Shown here piece after piece: positions 42,331-54,476 of a stretch of DNA of 64,000 nt. Below the pieces are notes generated by a model, which made no database searches, was not told where the DNA came from, and saw only the letters and a list, made by a program, of their open reading frames with translations. Location of the stretch: positions 17,080,622 to 17,144,621 of the forward strand of contig CM058040.1 in the NCBI GenBank assembly GCA_030169165.1, read 5' to 3'. How positions within the stretch are numbered: position 1 is the stretch's first letter; every line of letters begins with the position of its first letter. The translations under genes and the position numbers were made by a program. This DNA comes from Centaurea solstitialis (taxonomy: Eukaryota > Streptophyta > Magnoliopsida > Asterales > Asteraceae).

Positions 42331-44609
42331 ATGTCGAGAGAAATCATTAGCATGGGGTCTGAGACTCGACCCCCAGTGCTTGTTATGGGAGAATATGCCC
42401 AATGGAAACTAAAGATGATCCATTTCCTAGATCAGCTTGATCGAAACCTGATGAAATCTATCAGAGAAGGTCCCGTAAGACCTACTGTCACCATTGCCGA
42501 AGTGCCTGAAACTGACACCTGTCCACTCTTGCCCTCATACATAGTGGAGAAACCCTATCACTTGTTCAACCAAGAACAACGTGAACGCCATGAAATCGAC
42601 AAGCGTGCAATGTCTCTTCTCATCATGGCTCTCCCCAACGACATGTATTCCCGTGTCGACAGTTTCGACAATGCTCGAGATATCTGGATTGAAATAGAGC
42701 AGCAAATGCAAGGGGGAGACACTGCTTCCGAATTCCAAAAGGAATCTGCCATGAATGCCTACGAAGGGTTTCATGCAAAAGAAGGTGAATTGTTGCACGA
42801 CTCATACCAACGCTTGAACTCTCTGGTCAACGATCTTCGACGACTGAAGGTTGAAAAGACTCGCTACGAGGTGAACGTGAAGTTCTTGAAGAACTTAAGT
42901 CCAGAATGGCGAAACATGGCCATTAACATCCAATTGAGTAGGAATCTTGGACAAATGGGACTTCATGACCTGTTCAGTATGATGGTCCAGCATGAAGAAT
43001 TCATCACCGGCAACAAACCCAAGAAATCAATTGACCCTCTTGCACTAGCTGCCGTGCACCATGGAGGATCCAATTTGTCGGTGAACCCTTATCCAGAAGA
43101 CTACTACCAAAACTACCCCTATGATATGAGCCAAGACTACTACCAGCACAGTGACAACTCTAATGATCCGACGATCATCACTGTTACTAATGAGGAACTG
43201 CACAACATGAATGAATCCCTTGCATTGATAACACACAAGATGCAGCGACTGACTGCTAATCGGGGATTCAACCGTTCAAGCACTCATGGTGGGAACCGTT
43301 TAGGTCCGGGAAGAGACGGACATCAGTCGTTTGATCAAGGGAGAGGTCATTACCCACAAGAGGGTAGGTATCAGTCATCTGATCGCGGAAGAGGTGGTCG
43401 TGGAAGATTCGGGAACAACTTCAGGCACGACAACACGTTGTTGGATTACCAAGGAATCTTGGGAAATGGAAACAACTATCAGGGCAACTTTCAAGGATCT
43501 GGATACAATCAGCATGGTTCTAACTACAACAATCAAGGCGGTGGATACGGGCAAAACTTCTCTGGGCAAGGTTATGAAGGAAGGTCCGGTACTGGATATG
43601 ATGATGGTAGGTTCAATCATCATTCCGGAAGCTATGATCAAGGAAAGAACGGCGGAGGAGATCAGCACAATCATGGTGGAAACTTCAACGGTGCAAGTCA
43701 CCCCAAGCAACCTCTGCATGGCAAAGGTGTTCAGATCAGCGAACAGCAATTTGGAGGAAACAGTGCTCAAGTCCAGAATCCTCAACCCAGGCCATCCTCT
43801 CAAGGAAAGACAAATGGCCACGGGCCCACCTGCTTCAAATGCGGAACGCCTGGCCATTATGCTAAAGACTACAAAGCGGTATACAAAGATGCCGCTTACT
43901 TCGAAAAGAAGGCTGCTCTTATGAGAAAGAAAGAGAAGGGCGTAGCCTTGTTGGTGGAAGAAGAAAACTGGGTTTGCGAGGAGGAGAGCTCGGACGAAGA
44001 GGATTATATGGTCGGTGGACCATGCTTGATGGCTGACTTCGAGGCACCGGACAGTAGCAACACCGAAGTCGTTGACTTTGATTCTGAAGCCGGCCTGCAG
44101 TACAACAACGACGCCTTCGAGGTATCCTCTATTCCCGATATATCTAATTGCACAGCCATGTTGGAATCTAAAATTTGTGCACTTGAGAGAGATCTCCAAA
44201 CGGAAAGAACTCTCGTCATGAAATTTATAACCGACAGTGCTGTTTATAAGAGCTCTTACGAGGATTTGTTAATTAGTTATAATCGTGAAGCTCTCGAGTC
44301 TAGCATTAGAGAGACCAATCTTGAAAACAAACTGTTGTCTCTTACTTCTTCTCATGACGAACTGAAAAGTTGTCACGGAGAACTCGAGCTCAAATTTCAG
44401 TTGCTTTCAGAAGAAAGAACAAGACTTTTCTCAAAAATCAAAGAGCTTGAAGACAACAATCTCAAGAGAGGTCAATCTGAACAGACTCTGCACATTCTCA
44501 CTGCTCATGCTAATAACAATCCCTTCTATCATGCTAAACCTGGACTAGGACACTCAGAGAAGCACATCCTAGACAAAGCACCTTCCAATCTGTACACCTA
44601 TGAGAATAT
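42331..44609 (+). pseudogene. gag: Copia Gag, N-terminal part (copy C)
   Basis: The ATG at 42331 opens a frame that is continuous to the nested insertion. Residues 1-230 form the retrotransposon Gag (UBN2-like) domain, with YAQWKLKMIHFLD at the start and a FLKNLSPEW segment near residue 190. A Gly/Asn/Gln-rich region follows, then the zinc knuckle at 43831-43872. The last metal ligand is lost: the fourth Cys codon is TAC (Tyr) at 43870-43872, where copy A has TGC. The frame then meets the inverted Copia element after TATGAGAATAT and continues at 52749. The long C-terminal coiled-coil part beyond the knuckle is shared with copy A. Confidence 0.9.
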
Positions 44610-45252
44610 TGTTGGGAATCGTGGGATACAAGAACATGCACAGCGGATAACAAAAACGATTCCCAATCGAGGATCCAATCCTAAACCATACAGATACAAT
44701 AAAGGGTGTTGCAGTGGATTACCTTTGTGCGAATAACAGCTCTGAATCGCAAGCAGGGGGTACACCGCTACTGGCACCGGTCGAGAGGGTTGCTAGACCA
44801 CCGTTAAGGATTACCCGAAAAGCAAAACGAACCTTCCTCCTCACTGGATTTAGGCGCCGGTTTTGGGAGAGGGAGAGAGAGAGATTTTTTCTGAGTTTTT
44901 CAGTTGTAAAATCCTTGATTCGTCAAAGCCCCTAAGCCTTTATTTATATTGATGATATCAATTAAATAAGGCAGTGTTTGATTCCAAATCAAATGCTTGA
45001 TAATTATCAAATAAATATTTTCCATAATTATTCTCTTTGATAATTACCTCATTAATTAATCTAACTGATTAATTAACCTATAAATAATTCAACTAATTAT
45101 TTATTTCTTTTTCTCTCTAAATAATTAATTAACCAATTAATTATTTCCCATAATCCAAACATTCTCATTTTGGTGTGCAGCAGTGTGACCTACTAGTGTC
45201 TTATAACATTGGACACGATAACCCCGTTACTGTCTCGCACATAATCCTAACA
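44610..45252 (-). repeat. 3-prime LTR of element B
   Basis: On the minus strand it starts TGTTAGGATT and ends TTCCCAACA. It includes (GA)n near 44872-44885 and an AT-rich ATTAATTA block. A 73-codon open frame inside occurs in both LTRs simply because they are identical. Confidence 0.95.
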
Positions 45253-46146
45253 GACTCCCACTTGTGCTAGACATGTAACTGAACTGTTATCATTCGCCTA
45301 AGGAGGTCCCTAGCCAGACGCTTAGGTTAACCAGGTTATAAGATCTCTTATATTCAGAGATACAATTCACGCTTGAATTTGTACACAGGTTCATTCCTTT
45401 TGCACACGATATTTCTAAAGTGATTTAAGACATGGAGTGGAGGATTCATTTCTTAAAATCAAGTATTTCTTGACTCTGATTTCGATTGCCTGCAGTAACG
45501 GATATTACTAAATAACCCCTGTTATTCTATCCGAGCGTGGCCACGCGTTTTCTGCCAATCTTAATCGTCAAGGGGCCCGGAAATATCTCTCTTTTGAAAG
45601 AGGTGCAAATCCCTTCTTGACTACTTGCATTTGGATCCACGGCTTCCGCTGCATCTAGTCACGTCCCGTATAGCCACCCAGTTACGGTGCAGCGTTAGTA
45701 CGTGCTAAGAGTACAGTGGTCCTCGTGTTCCCAAACCAAGTATCTCAGGTCTGAGGACAACCTATCAAGTCAGTGCCTATGACTGGGGCTCCATGAAGCA
45801 GACTTGATTACTGGTCACTTCCAATACCCAAACACTCTGATGAGTATCTATAAATACTTGGTCACATCACTTGTGCTTTTATTCTCTACTTTGAATAAAT
45901 CATCAAGTATTTATAATAGCGTTAAACTCCCTATTGAAATTCCCATTTCAATAAGTGGCTACGGAAATTTAGATTTCATACAAGACTTTGTAGAATCAAG
46001 GATACGTTAAATATGCGAAAAATAGTTAATTTAGAACAATCATGAAATTAAAACCTCCATTTATTTCCAACACACTGTGAAATAAAAACTTTACATGATT
46101 ACATTGTTTCTAAATTAGACTATAGTAATAATTAATAAACTAAGTA
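45253..46146 (-). other. 3-prime untranslated region of element B
   Basis: About 890 bases between the pol stop (46147) and the polypurine tract beside the LTR. No ORF of interest; no third gene in this element. Confidence 0.7.
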
Positions 46147-49100
46147 CTAGCTACTGGCTTCCAGGTACTGCATCCCAATGGAATTCGCATGTGCCTCATG
46201 CTTTGCCCTTGCTAGTGGCTTTGTCAGCGGATCTGCGACATTGTCTTCTGTTGGAATCTTGCATATTCTTACATCTCCTCTTCCAATGATCTCTCGGATG
46301 AGGTGATACTTTCTGAGCACGTGTCTCGACTTGTGATGCTCTCTAGGTTCCTTTGCTTGCGCCACGGCTCCTGAGTTATCACAGAATATATCTATCGGTC
46401 TCGAGATACTGGCAACTACTCTGAGATCCGATAGAAAATTCCTCAGCCAGACAGCTTCCTTTGCCGCATCACATGCTGCAATGTACTCTGCCTCTGTAGT
46501 TGAGTCTGCAATCGTGTCCTGCTTCGAGCTCTTCCACGAGATCGCACCTCCGTTTAGGGTAAAGACGTACCCTGACTGTGACCTGAAGTCATCTCTGTCG
46601 GTCTGGAAACTAGCGTCAGAGTATCCTGTGACACTAATTTCATCCTCAGAACCTCCAAAGACCAAGAACATTTCTTTTGTTCTTCTCAGATATTTGAGAA
46701 TGTTCTTGACAACCACCCAATGGGGCTCACCTGGATTCTGTTGGTATCTGCTCGTAACACTTACTGAGTAAGCAACATCGGGCCTAGTACATAGCATGGC
46801 ATACATAATTGATCCAATTGCAGAAGCATATGGGACCAATTTCATCCTGTCCTGATCTTCACTAGAAACAGGACACTGTGTTTTGCTTAACACTATGCCA
46901 TGTTGCATTGGAATGAATCCTTTCTTGGATTCATCCATCCTGAATCTCTTCAGTACTTTGTCAATGTATGTACTCTGACTAAGTCCGATAAGCCGCTTAG
47001 ATCTGTTTCTGTAGATCTTTATACCTAGTATATAAGCGGCTTCTCCAAGGTCTTTCATCTGGAAACATTTACTTAACCATTCTTTAACACTCTGTAAAGT
47101 TGGTACGTCGTTTCCTATGAGTAGTATGTCGTCTACATACAAGACCAGGAAGGTTACTATGCTCCCACTGAACTTAGTGTAAACACATGGCTCGAACTCA
47201 CTTTTAGCGAAGCCAAATTCTTTGATTCGCTCATTAAAGTGCAAGTTCCAGCTTCGAGATGCTTGCTTTAATCCATAAATAGATTTTAGCAGTTTACACA
47301 CCTTATTAGGATTCTTAGGATCTTCAAACCCCTCTGGTTGTTCCATATAGACGTCTTCTGTTAACTTTCCATTCAGAAAGGCTGTCTTGACGTCCATTTG
47401 CCAAATCTCGTAGTTAAAGTACGCTGAGATGGCCATTAGAATCCTAATTGACTTTAACATGGCCACTGGTGAAAAGGTTTCATCATAGTCGATACCATGA
47501 GTTTGTGTGAATCCTTTTGCGACCAGTCTGGCCTTGAAGGTGTGTACATTTCCATCCATGTCGGTTTTCTTCTTGAAAACCCATTTGCGTCCAACAGCCT
47601 TACAGTGTTGTGGCAAATCAGTCAACTCCCAGACCTGGTTGTCATACATGGATTGCATCTCGGCCTTCATGGCTTCCTGCCATTGTTCAGACTCACTGCC
47701 TGACACAGCTTCTCCATAGGATGTTGGTTCATTTAAGTCTCCACTGTCTTGTGAGACTAGGAACCCAAGATACCTATCTGGTTCTTGTCTTACCCTACTG
47801 GATCTGCGAAGGTCTTGTGTTCGCACTTCCTCAATTGGCTCTGATTGAGGTTCAACATTGTCATGTTGAATTTCTGGCTCAACAACTGGTGTAGTGTTTT
47901 CTTCATCTACTATCTGTAGATCTACATCCTTTCTGGTGTTCTCTAAACTGAGAAACTTTTCTTCCAGAAATTTTCCATTTCAAGCAACAAACACTTTGTT
48001 CTCTTCAGGGTTGTAGAAATAATATCCCACGGTGGTCTTGGGATATCCAACGAAGAAACACTTGTCGGATTTGGGTTTGAGTTTTTCTGAGGTAGGTCGT
48101 TTGACGTAAACCTCACAACCCCAAATTTTCAGAAAAGATATGTTGGGTTTCTTACCCTTCCATAACTCGTATGGAGTCTTTTCTACCGACTTTGTTGGCG
48201 CTCTGTTCAGTATGTGTGCTGCTGTTTCGAGCGCGTGTCCCCAGAATGATACTGGCAGCGAAGAATGACACATCATCGTTCGTACCATGTCAAGTAAGGT
48301 ACGATTTCTCCTTTCTGATACACCGTTCATCTGAGGTGTATACGGAGGTGTAAGTTGGGATACAATCCCACACTCCATCAGATGATTGTCAAACTCATCA
48401 CTGAGATATTCGCCACCACGATCTGACCGTAAGAACTTGATCCTCTTGTCAAGTAGATTCTGTACTTCATTCTGATATTCCTTGAATTTCTCAAAGGTTT
48501 CAGATTTATGTCTCATCAAGTAGACATATCCATACCTACTGAAGTCGTCAGTGAAGGTAATGAAGTACCGGTATCTCCCTCTTGCTACATGACTGAAAGG
48601 TCCACATACATCTGTGTGGATTATTTCAAGCAAGTCAGTAGCCCTTTCATTCTCACTGTTGAAAGGTTGCTTTGTCATTTTACCAGATAAACAAGATTCG
48701 CAATTATCAAAAGGTTTGTAATCGAAATTGCCAAGAAAACCTCCCTTTAGGAGTAGTTCAACACGTTTCTTGTTTATATGGCCCAAACGACAATGCCAGA
48801 GGTAAGTCTGATCCTCAATATCCTTGGATCGCTTACTTATATGATAGATTTCACTATTGTTGTCTTTAAGATTTACAGTGTATAGACCATCTACGGGTGT
48901 AGCTTTAAAATAGAAAATATTATCTTTAAAAACCGAAATCATTTTATAAGAATATTTATAGTAAAAGCCTTGGTCTACCAACAAATCAAAAGACAATACA
49001 TTCTTAATCATATTTGGAATATAATAACAATTATTCAGTTCCAAAACTAGACCCGAGGGTAAACTAAGACTATAAGATCCCACGGCTTCAGCAATCAACG

Positions 49101-50001
49101 GAGTGCCTTCGCCCACTCGTAGGTTCGAACGGTCCTTCCTCAGAGTCTTTCTTCTAGTGAATCCCTGTAAATGATTACAAATGTGGTTACCACTGCCTGT
49201 ATCAATTACCCATGATTCATAAGAAGTGATTAAGCAATCTATCATAAAGATACCTGGAGTATCGGGTAAACCGATATCCATCTGGTCGATGTTCATCGAG
49301 TGCTCGCAAATATCCTCGCTGCCGCACTCTGGGCAACTCAGATCTCCCAGCTCATCTATTATGTCAGTGTCCATGAGATTCGCAGGTTCGGGTACTGGCT
49401 CTAGACTGGCCAGGATATCTGCATGAACTTTATCCACGTCGCTCTTTGGTTCCTTCATGTAGGCACTAGCTGTGTCCTGAACTTCCTTTGTGAGGGAGAA
49501 CCACATGAGATACACTAACTCTTCCTGAGTCATCTTGTACCCCAGACGCGATAAACATTTAAAAAGCCTTCTCATATCAACAAGATGGTTTTTAACTGAC
49601 TGACCCTTCTGTAGCTTCAGGGAGAGAATCTCTTGCATGATCAATAGCTTTCCCGTGTGCTTGTAGAGACCTAGCTGGTTCTCCACATCTCTCACAACCT
49701 CGTGACATGATTTAACTCTTAAATCTCCCGTGAACTCGGGTGACATAGAGAAAATCAGAATGGACATTACATCCGATTCATCTGTCAAGTATCTAAAATA
49801 CTCAGCAAATTCCTCTTCAGGGGCATTGCTTTTAGGTCGTGATACGGGTTTGTTGATCACATAAAGCTTATCCTGGGCACATAAAACGTTCCTCAAGTGT
49901 AACTTCCAAACTGGAAAGTTATGGCCCGTAAGCTTCCACTTGCCCGTAATAAGGCGAAGTGACTCTTCAGGTGAATAAAACGGAATACTAATTTGAGACA
50001 T
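46147..50001 (-). pseudogene. gag-pol: Copia Gag-Pol polyprotein of element B with one nonsense codon
   Basis: One reading frame from ATG 50001 to 46147, broken only by TGA at 47982-47980 (CGA to TGA is the simplest origin). Gag (about residues 1-250) starts with SEE-like LTGKWKLTGHNFPVWKL. In place of a CCHC knuckle there is a short CPECGSEDICEH stretch. Protease WVIDTGSGNHIC follows (near 49215), then the integrase zinc region HCRLGHINKKR...CESCLSGK (near 48800), core TDVCGP / RSDRGGEY / SERRNRT, reverse transcriptase with LYVDDILL (near 47150), and RNase H ending DNVADPLTKPL. Gag and Pol are fused in frame, unlike the larger family. The stop lies between integrase and reverse transcriptase. 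Confidence 0.93.
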
Positions 50002-52090
50002 CTACAGAAGAATATAAAATTCCAGTTTTAGTTTATAATTATATAATTCTAATAAATTATTACCCTTAAAATAAATTTATTAGACTAGAATCCATATTTC
50101 ACATGTGTCGGGAAGCATGTGATCATGTCATACCGACTCATGCGATCTATGGTAGGTAACACTATACCAATCGTATTCCTATCTGAAAATACGACTTCTA
50201 GATCGTCGGGACATCGGATATCAATAATCCGTGCATATTTAGTCCCTCTAGTGCATTTTGGCCTGGTACCACCCAGTGAATAAATAATTACCAAAATAGA
50301 TTGCACCACCCGGGACCTGGACAAACTCTGGCCGGTACCACCCGGAGATAATTCGCAGAGTTTTATCTCCTTCCAGTTTCGGTTTGAACACGGGCGTTCA
50401 TAGTGTGAGCACTTACAACGCCCTATGTACCTTACACCGGAAGTGCCCCTAAAGTGGGTTGCACTTACTAATCTATGATTTCTAACAAGGGTTTAAATTG
50501 CCAGTTTCCTTTTATTTTCAAAAACTTTGAAAAACTGGATCCAAATACTAACTGTATTTGTATCCTTTTGATTTTTAAACAATCCGTTCAAAAAGGGCAA
50601 TTTATATTTAATAATAATTACGTAAATTAAACAACCACGCAATTTAAATATAAACAGCACAGTCATAGCTTAAACCCTTAAACTAATGTTGTTTTGTGAG
50701 CCAACACAAAACAACGGTCTCAATCCCTAAGTGACAAAAGTCTTCAACTTCTGGCACTCCCACTGGCTCCGAGATCCATGGTCGTCGTCTTGTCTCCGTC
50801 TTGACGTAATTAAAATAATTATTACAAATGGGCTAAAAATGGCACGCAGGCCTCCCAACTATTCTTAATAAAATATTAAAATTACAAAAGGGGTTGTAAA
50901 TGGCTCGCAGGCCTCCCAATTATTCTAAAACGGATAAATAAAATAAAACACAACCACGGGTCCAAAAGGGTTCAGCTATGACTTATCATAATTAAACAAA
51001 TTAAAATACAACTGAATTTTAATCGGATAATTATAAAAACATTAATTTAAAACAAATTAATTAAACCTGAATCGTTTTAAAGCTTATCTGATAAAAACGA
51101 TCCTATTGTACCAAAAATTATCCAGAAACGAATCCTTATCTGGATCCGTTAACGATAAACGATTGGGACAATTAATGAATTCGATTACCACCGATCCGTC
51201 AAAACGTGATCGTCGATCGGCGGTTTTCAACGCCGGCGACGATGATGACGCAATTGCCACCACCGCCGCTCGTACCTCACGCAATCGCCGTCGGCAGCGG
51301 TGACTTGAATAGCCACTACCGCCGCGGTAACCACCGCTGTCACCAAAAACCAACCGGCGACGGCAGCAGCTAAGGAGCCACCACCGCCGCCCACCGTGAC
51401 AACAATCGTCGGCGACAGCAGCGGCTTAAAGCCACCACCGCCGCCGCGGTCCTGTGCCGAGAACGACGAACGCCGCCACCACCGAATCTGGTGGTACGGG
51501 CGGCTTCGCCGCTGCCATCCAATCGCCGCCGCTTGATCGCCACCGCCTAGGTGGTCGATCACGGCTTCTGGTTCGATCGTCACCACCGCCACCACAATCG
51601 GTGGTGCGGTGGTTTTGTTTTCTCGCTGCTGCCGTTGATTGCCACCACAACCACAATCGGTGGTGCGGTGGCTACAACCGGAAACCGCCATCGCCACTGT
51701 CGACGACAGTGGCTATCGCCACCATCGCCGATCGGCGGCCAAAACACTCGCCGCCACCACAAAAACAGTGGTGCGGCTTTCATCGTCACCATCATCAATC
51801 GCCACCGCCACCACGTACGGTGGTGTGGTGCGTGAGACCAACCACGGCCGCATCCACGATCTGTGGTGCGGTGTGGTGGTGCGACGGGAGGACAGCCGCC
51901 GGCTACCACTAACTGTGGTGTCGCCGGCGGTGGTGTACAGTGGTGCTTGTGGTTTGAACGGCTAACTGCCGTCGATTGCCACTGCAGTCTAGGTTTATAC
52001 TAAAATCCAATTTTAATAATGAACAAAACAATAAAATTAGAATTTTTAAACCTATTAAACTGATAAACCTGATCTGAAGGTTTTAGGAAG
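50002..52090 (-). other. Long 5-prime leader of element B
   Basis: About 2.1 kb between primer site and gag, without a convincing gene. The part at 51220-51950 is dense in CCACCG/CGGTGG triplets, with GGTGGTGCGGTGG-like units repeated several times. It gives open frames of Pro/His/Arg or Gly/Trp composition on both strands, which I do not accept as coding. Confidence 0.6.
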
Positions 52091-52104
52091 TGGCTCTGAT
52101 ACCA
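52091..52104 (-). other. Primer binding site of element B
   Basis: On the minus strand TGGTATCAGAGCCA, one base inside the 5-prime LTR (52106-52748). Complementary to initiator methionine tRNA. Confidence 0.93.
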
Positions 52105-52105
52105 C

Positions 52106-52748
52106 TGTTGGGAATCGTGGGATACAAGAACATGCACAGCGGATAACAAAAACGATTCCCAATCGAGGATCCAATCCTAAACCATACAGATACAATAAAG
52201 GGTGTTGCAGTGGATTACCTTTGTGCGAATAACAGCTCTGAATCGCAAGCAGGGGGTACACCGCTACTGGCACCGGTCGAGAGGGTTGCTAGACCACCGT
52301 TAAGGATTACCCGAAAAGCAAAACGAACCTTCCTCCTCACTGGATTTAGGCGCCGGTTTTGGGAGAGGGAGAGAGAGAGATTTTTTCTGAGTTTTTCAGT
52401 TGTAAAATCCTTGATTCGTCAAAGCCCCTAAGCCTTTATTTATATTGATGATATCAATTAAATAAGGCAGTGTTTGATTCCAAATCAAATGCTTGATAAT
52501 TATCAAATAAATATTTTCCATAATTATTCTCTTTGATAATTACCTCATTAATTAATCTAACTGATTAATTAACCTATAAATAATTCAACTAATTATTTAT
52601 TTCTTTTTCTCTCTAAATAATTAATTAACCAATTAATTATTTCCCATAATCCAAACATTCTCATTTTGGTGTGCAGCAGTGTGACCTACTAGTGTCTTAT
52701 AACATTGGACACGATAACCCCGTTACTGTCTCGCACATAATCCTAACA
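52106..52748 (-). repeat. 5-prime LTR of element B
   Basis: Same 643 bases as 44610-45252 with no difference seen by eye. TG...CA ends on the minus strand. Confidence 0.95.
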
Positions 52749-54470
52749 AATATGTCCGCATCCAAGCCTAAACCTGCTTTTGTAGGAGGACTCACCACTG
52801 AGGAATTTGTTAGACAGTCTGTGACCTTTAGTGAAGTTATCAACGGAGAAGTCATAACTAGGACCACCTGCAGTCTGTCTGATAACTCGTCCAGTAGTCC
52901 TCCCACCAGTCCCACTCCCATAGGTCATATCTTTACTCCGGCCAAGGATCCTAGGAATACCGATTCAGATTGGGAAGGTATCAAAGCCAGAACTCCTAAG
53001 ATAGCAATGCCTCCCATATACTATTCCAACCTTAACTCAAGCTATGACACTAGGAAGATGGAATTATCTGAGGATGTCTTAGTTATCCCCCCAAAGGATG
53101 TTTCCGTAACTAAGAGTCCCGACCTAGTCAAGCTGGAGAAGGAGATGTTTGAGCTTAGATTGAAAGCCATGGACTTAGATGCCTGTCAACATCAAATTCT
53201 GAATCTTAGAGTGATTATCTCGGAAAAAGACAACTTGGTTCACACTCTGGAAAGAGACTTGCTCAACGCTAATGACGAGAGAATCAGGCTTTCTTCGGAA
53301 TGTGAAATTGCAACCTCTACTCTCACTGATTTCAAAACCAAGGTTGCAGATCTTCAAACGCAATACATTCTCCTAGACTTTCACTTTGAAATGACAAAAG
53401 AAATCTTTCATGATGAGAGGATGATGTATCGCCACTCTTTAACCAACCAAGGAGTGTCAATTTCCCATTTGAGAAAGAAAGTCATGGACTTTGAAAACCT
53501 ATGCTCTATAGAATCAGATGATGACGAGACAATCCTTAGCTCACATCATAGGATCAGTGAACCTAAGACCGTCCAAGATCCCACTGTTGAATATAATCTA
53601 AAGATATTCTTGGATGAGGGGGATGATCCTTCCGGGTTCGTTCCTAAGAAAAAGGTAAGTGTTCCTTCCAAATCCGATGAGTCTACTGTGACATCTGCAT
53701 CCGGTTCTGAGATAAACAAACCTGAGGGTGTAAAATGTGTTGGTACTGACAGAGGGAAGTCAGTTAAGCCTCACGCACCCAAAGGACTTCAGAACAAGAA
53801 TTCCAAATCTGTCGATGCTTGTGTTCCAGCTAAACCCATAAAAAGTCTTGAGCTCAATTCAAGCACCTTTGAAGTGGGTGAGAACTCTCGAGTCAAACCT
53901 AATAAAAAACAACCTTTCAATTCCACAAAACCTAATTTTCAAAAACCGTCATCTGTAAAAGGTGGTAAATCCATTTCACACAACCCGTCCTCTAACTCAC
54001 ACATTGCTTCTAATGCAGTTGCGAGGAAAGAAGATGGTGGACAGAATGTGAAGCCACCAAGAAAGGATCAAGGAAGGAACAACCCCTTTTCTGCTTTCCC
54101 TAAGTGGCGTGGTCCTGGCCGTGCAGGTCTAGGCCATGCCCCACCTAGTGTAGGATTTGACTCAAACATGTCTGTAACCCGTAATGGGAATTTGAACACT
54201 GTTTTTGCTACTCTTAAGAATGACATGTGTAATATGTTTGAAAATCTCTTGCGCTTTGGTGTGGCTAGTTCTTTAAATGCTCATAATTCGAATGCCAAGT
54301 CTCATAAGAGACGAAGGAGGTGAAGAGGAAACTCTAAAGCCTCCTCCTCAGTGCAGTCCCCTATGCCTAAGGAGAAATCCAAAAAGGAGAATACACCGAG
54401 TGTTTTAACTGCTTCTTCTGTTTCTAACCCTAAGGAACCCATTGGGCAATGGGTGCCTAAACAAGCTTAA
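52749..54470 (+). pseudogene. gag: Copia Gag, C-terminal part (copy C)
   Basis: Continues gag after the nested element with ATGTCCGCATCC, matching copy A from 1258. It holds the coiled-coil region (about 53120-53480) and the basic Lys/Asn/Pro tail. A nonsense codon TGA at 54321-54323 replaces the CGA of copy A (AGGAGGCGA). The frame then runs to TAA 54468-54470, the stop found at the same place in copy A. Pol follows in the same frame after five T residues; copy A has four, which puts its pol one base out. Confidence 0.88.
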
Positions 54471-54476
54471 TCCTTT

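Larger units (their letters stand above)
44610..52748 (-). mobile_element. Nested Ty1/Copia retrotransposon B (minus strand)
   Basis: Two 643-base LTRs (44610-45252 and 52106-52748) appear identical base for base. The exact target duplication AATAT is at 44605-44609 and 52749-52753, inside gag of copy C. The primer site lies next to the right LTR and a polypurine tract (AAGTGGGAGTC on the minus strand) next to the left. The coding region 50001-46147 has one in-frame stop. Identical LTRs imply a very recent insertion. Its sequence is unrelated to the host Copia family. Confidence 0.97.

Noticed and set aside
44714..44935. 73-codon frame found identically at 52210-52431
   Set aside because: The duplication is explained by identical LTRs of element B; no homology or coding signal.
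51227..51965. Overlapping open frames of 76-156 codons on both strands
   Set aside because: They come from CCACCG/CGGTGG triplet repeats in the leader of element B; composition is Pro/His/Arg or Gly/Trp/Ser only and no family is visible.
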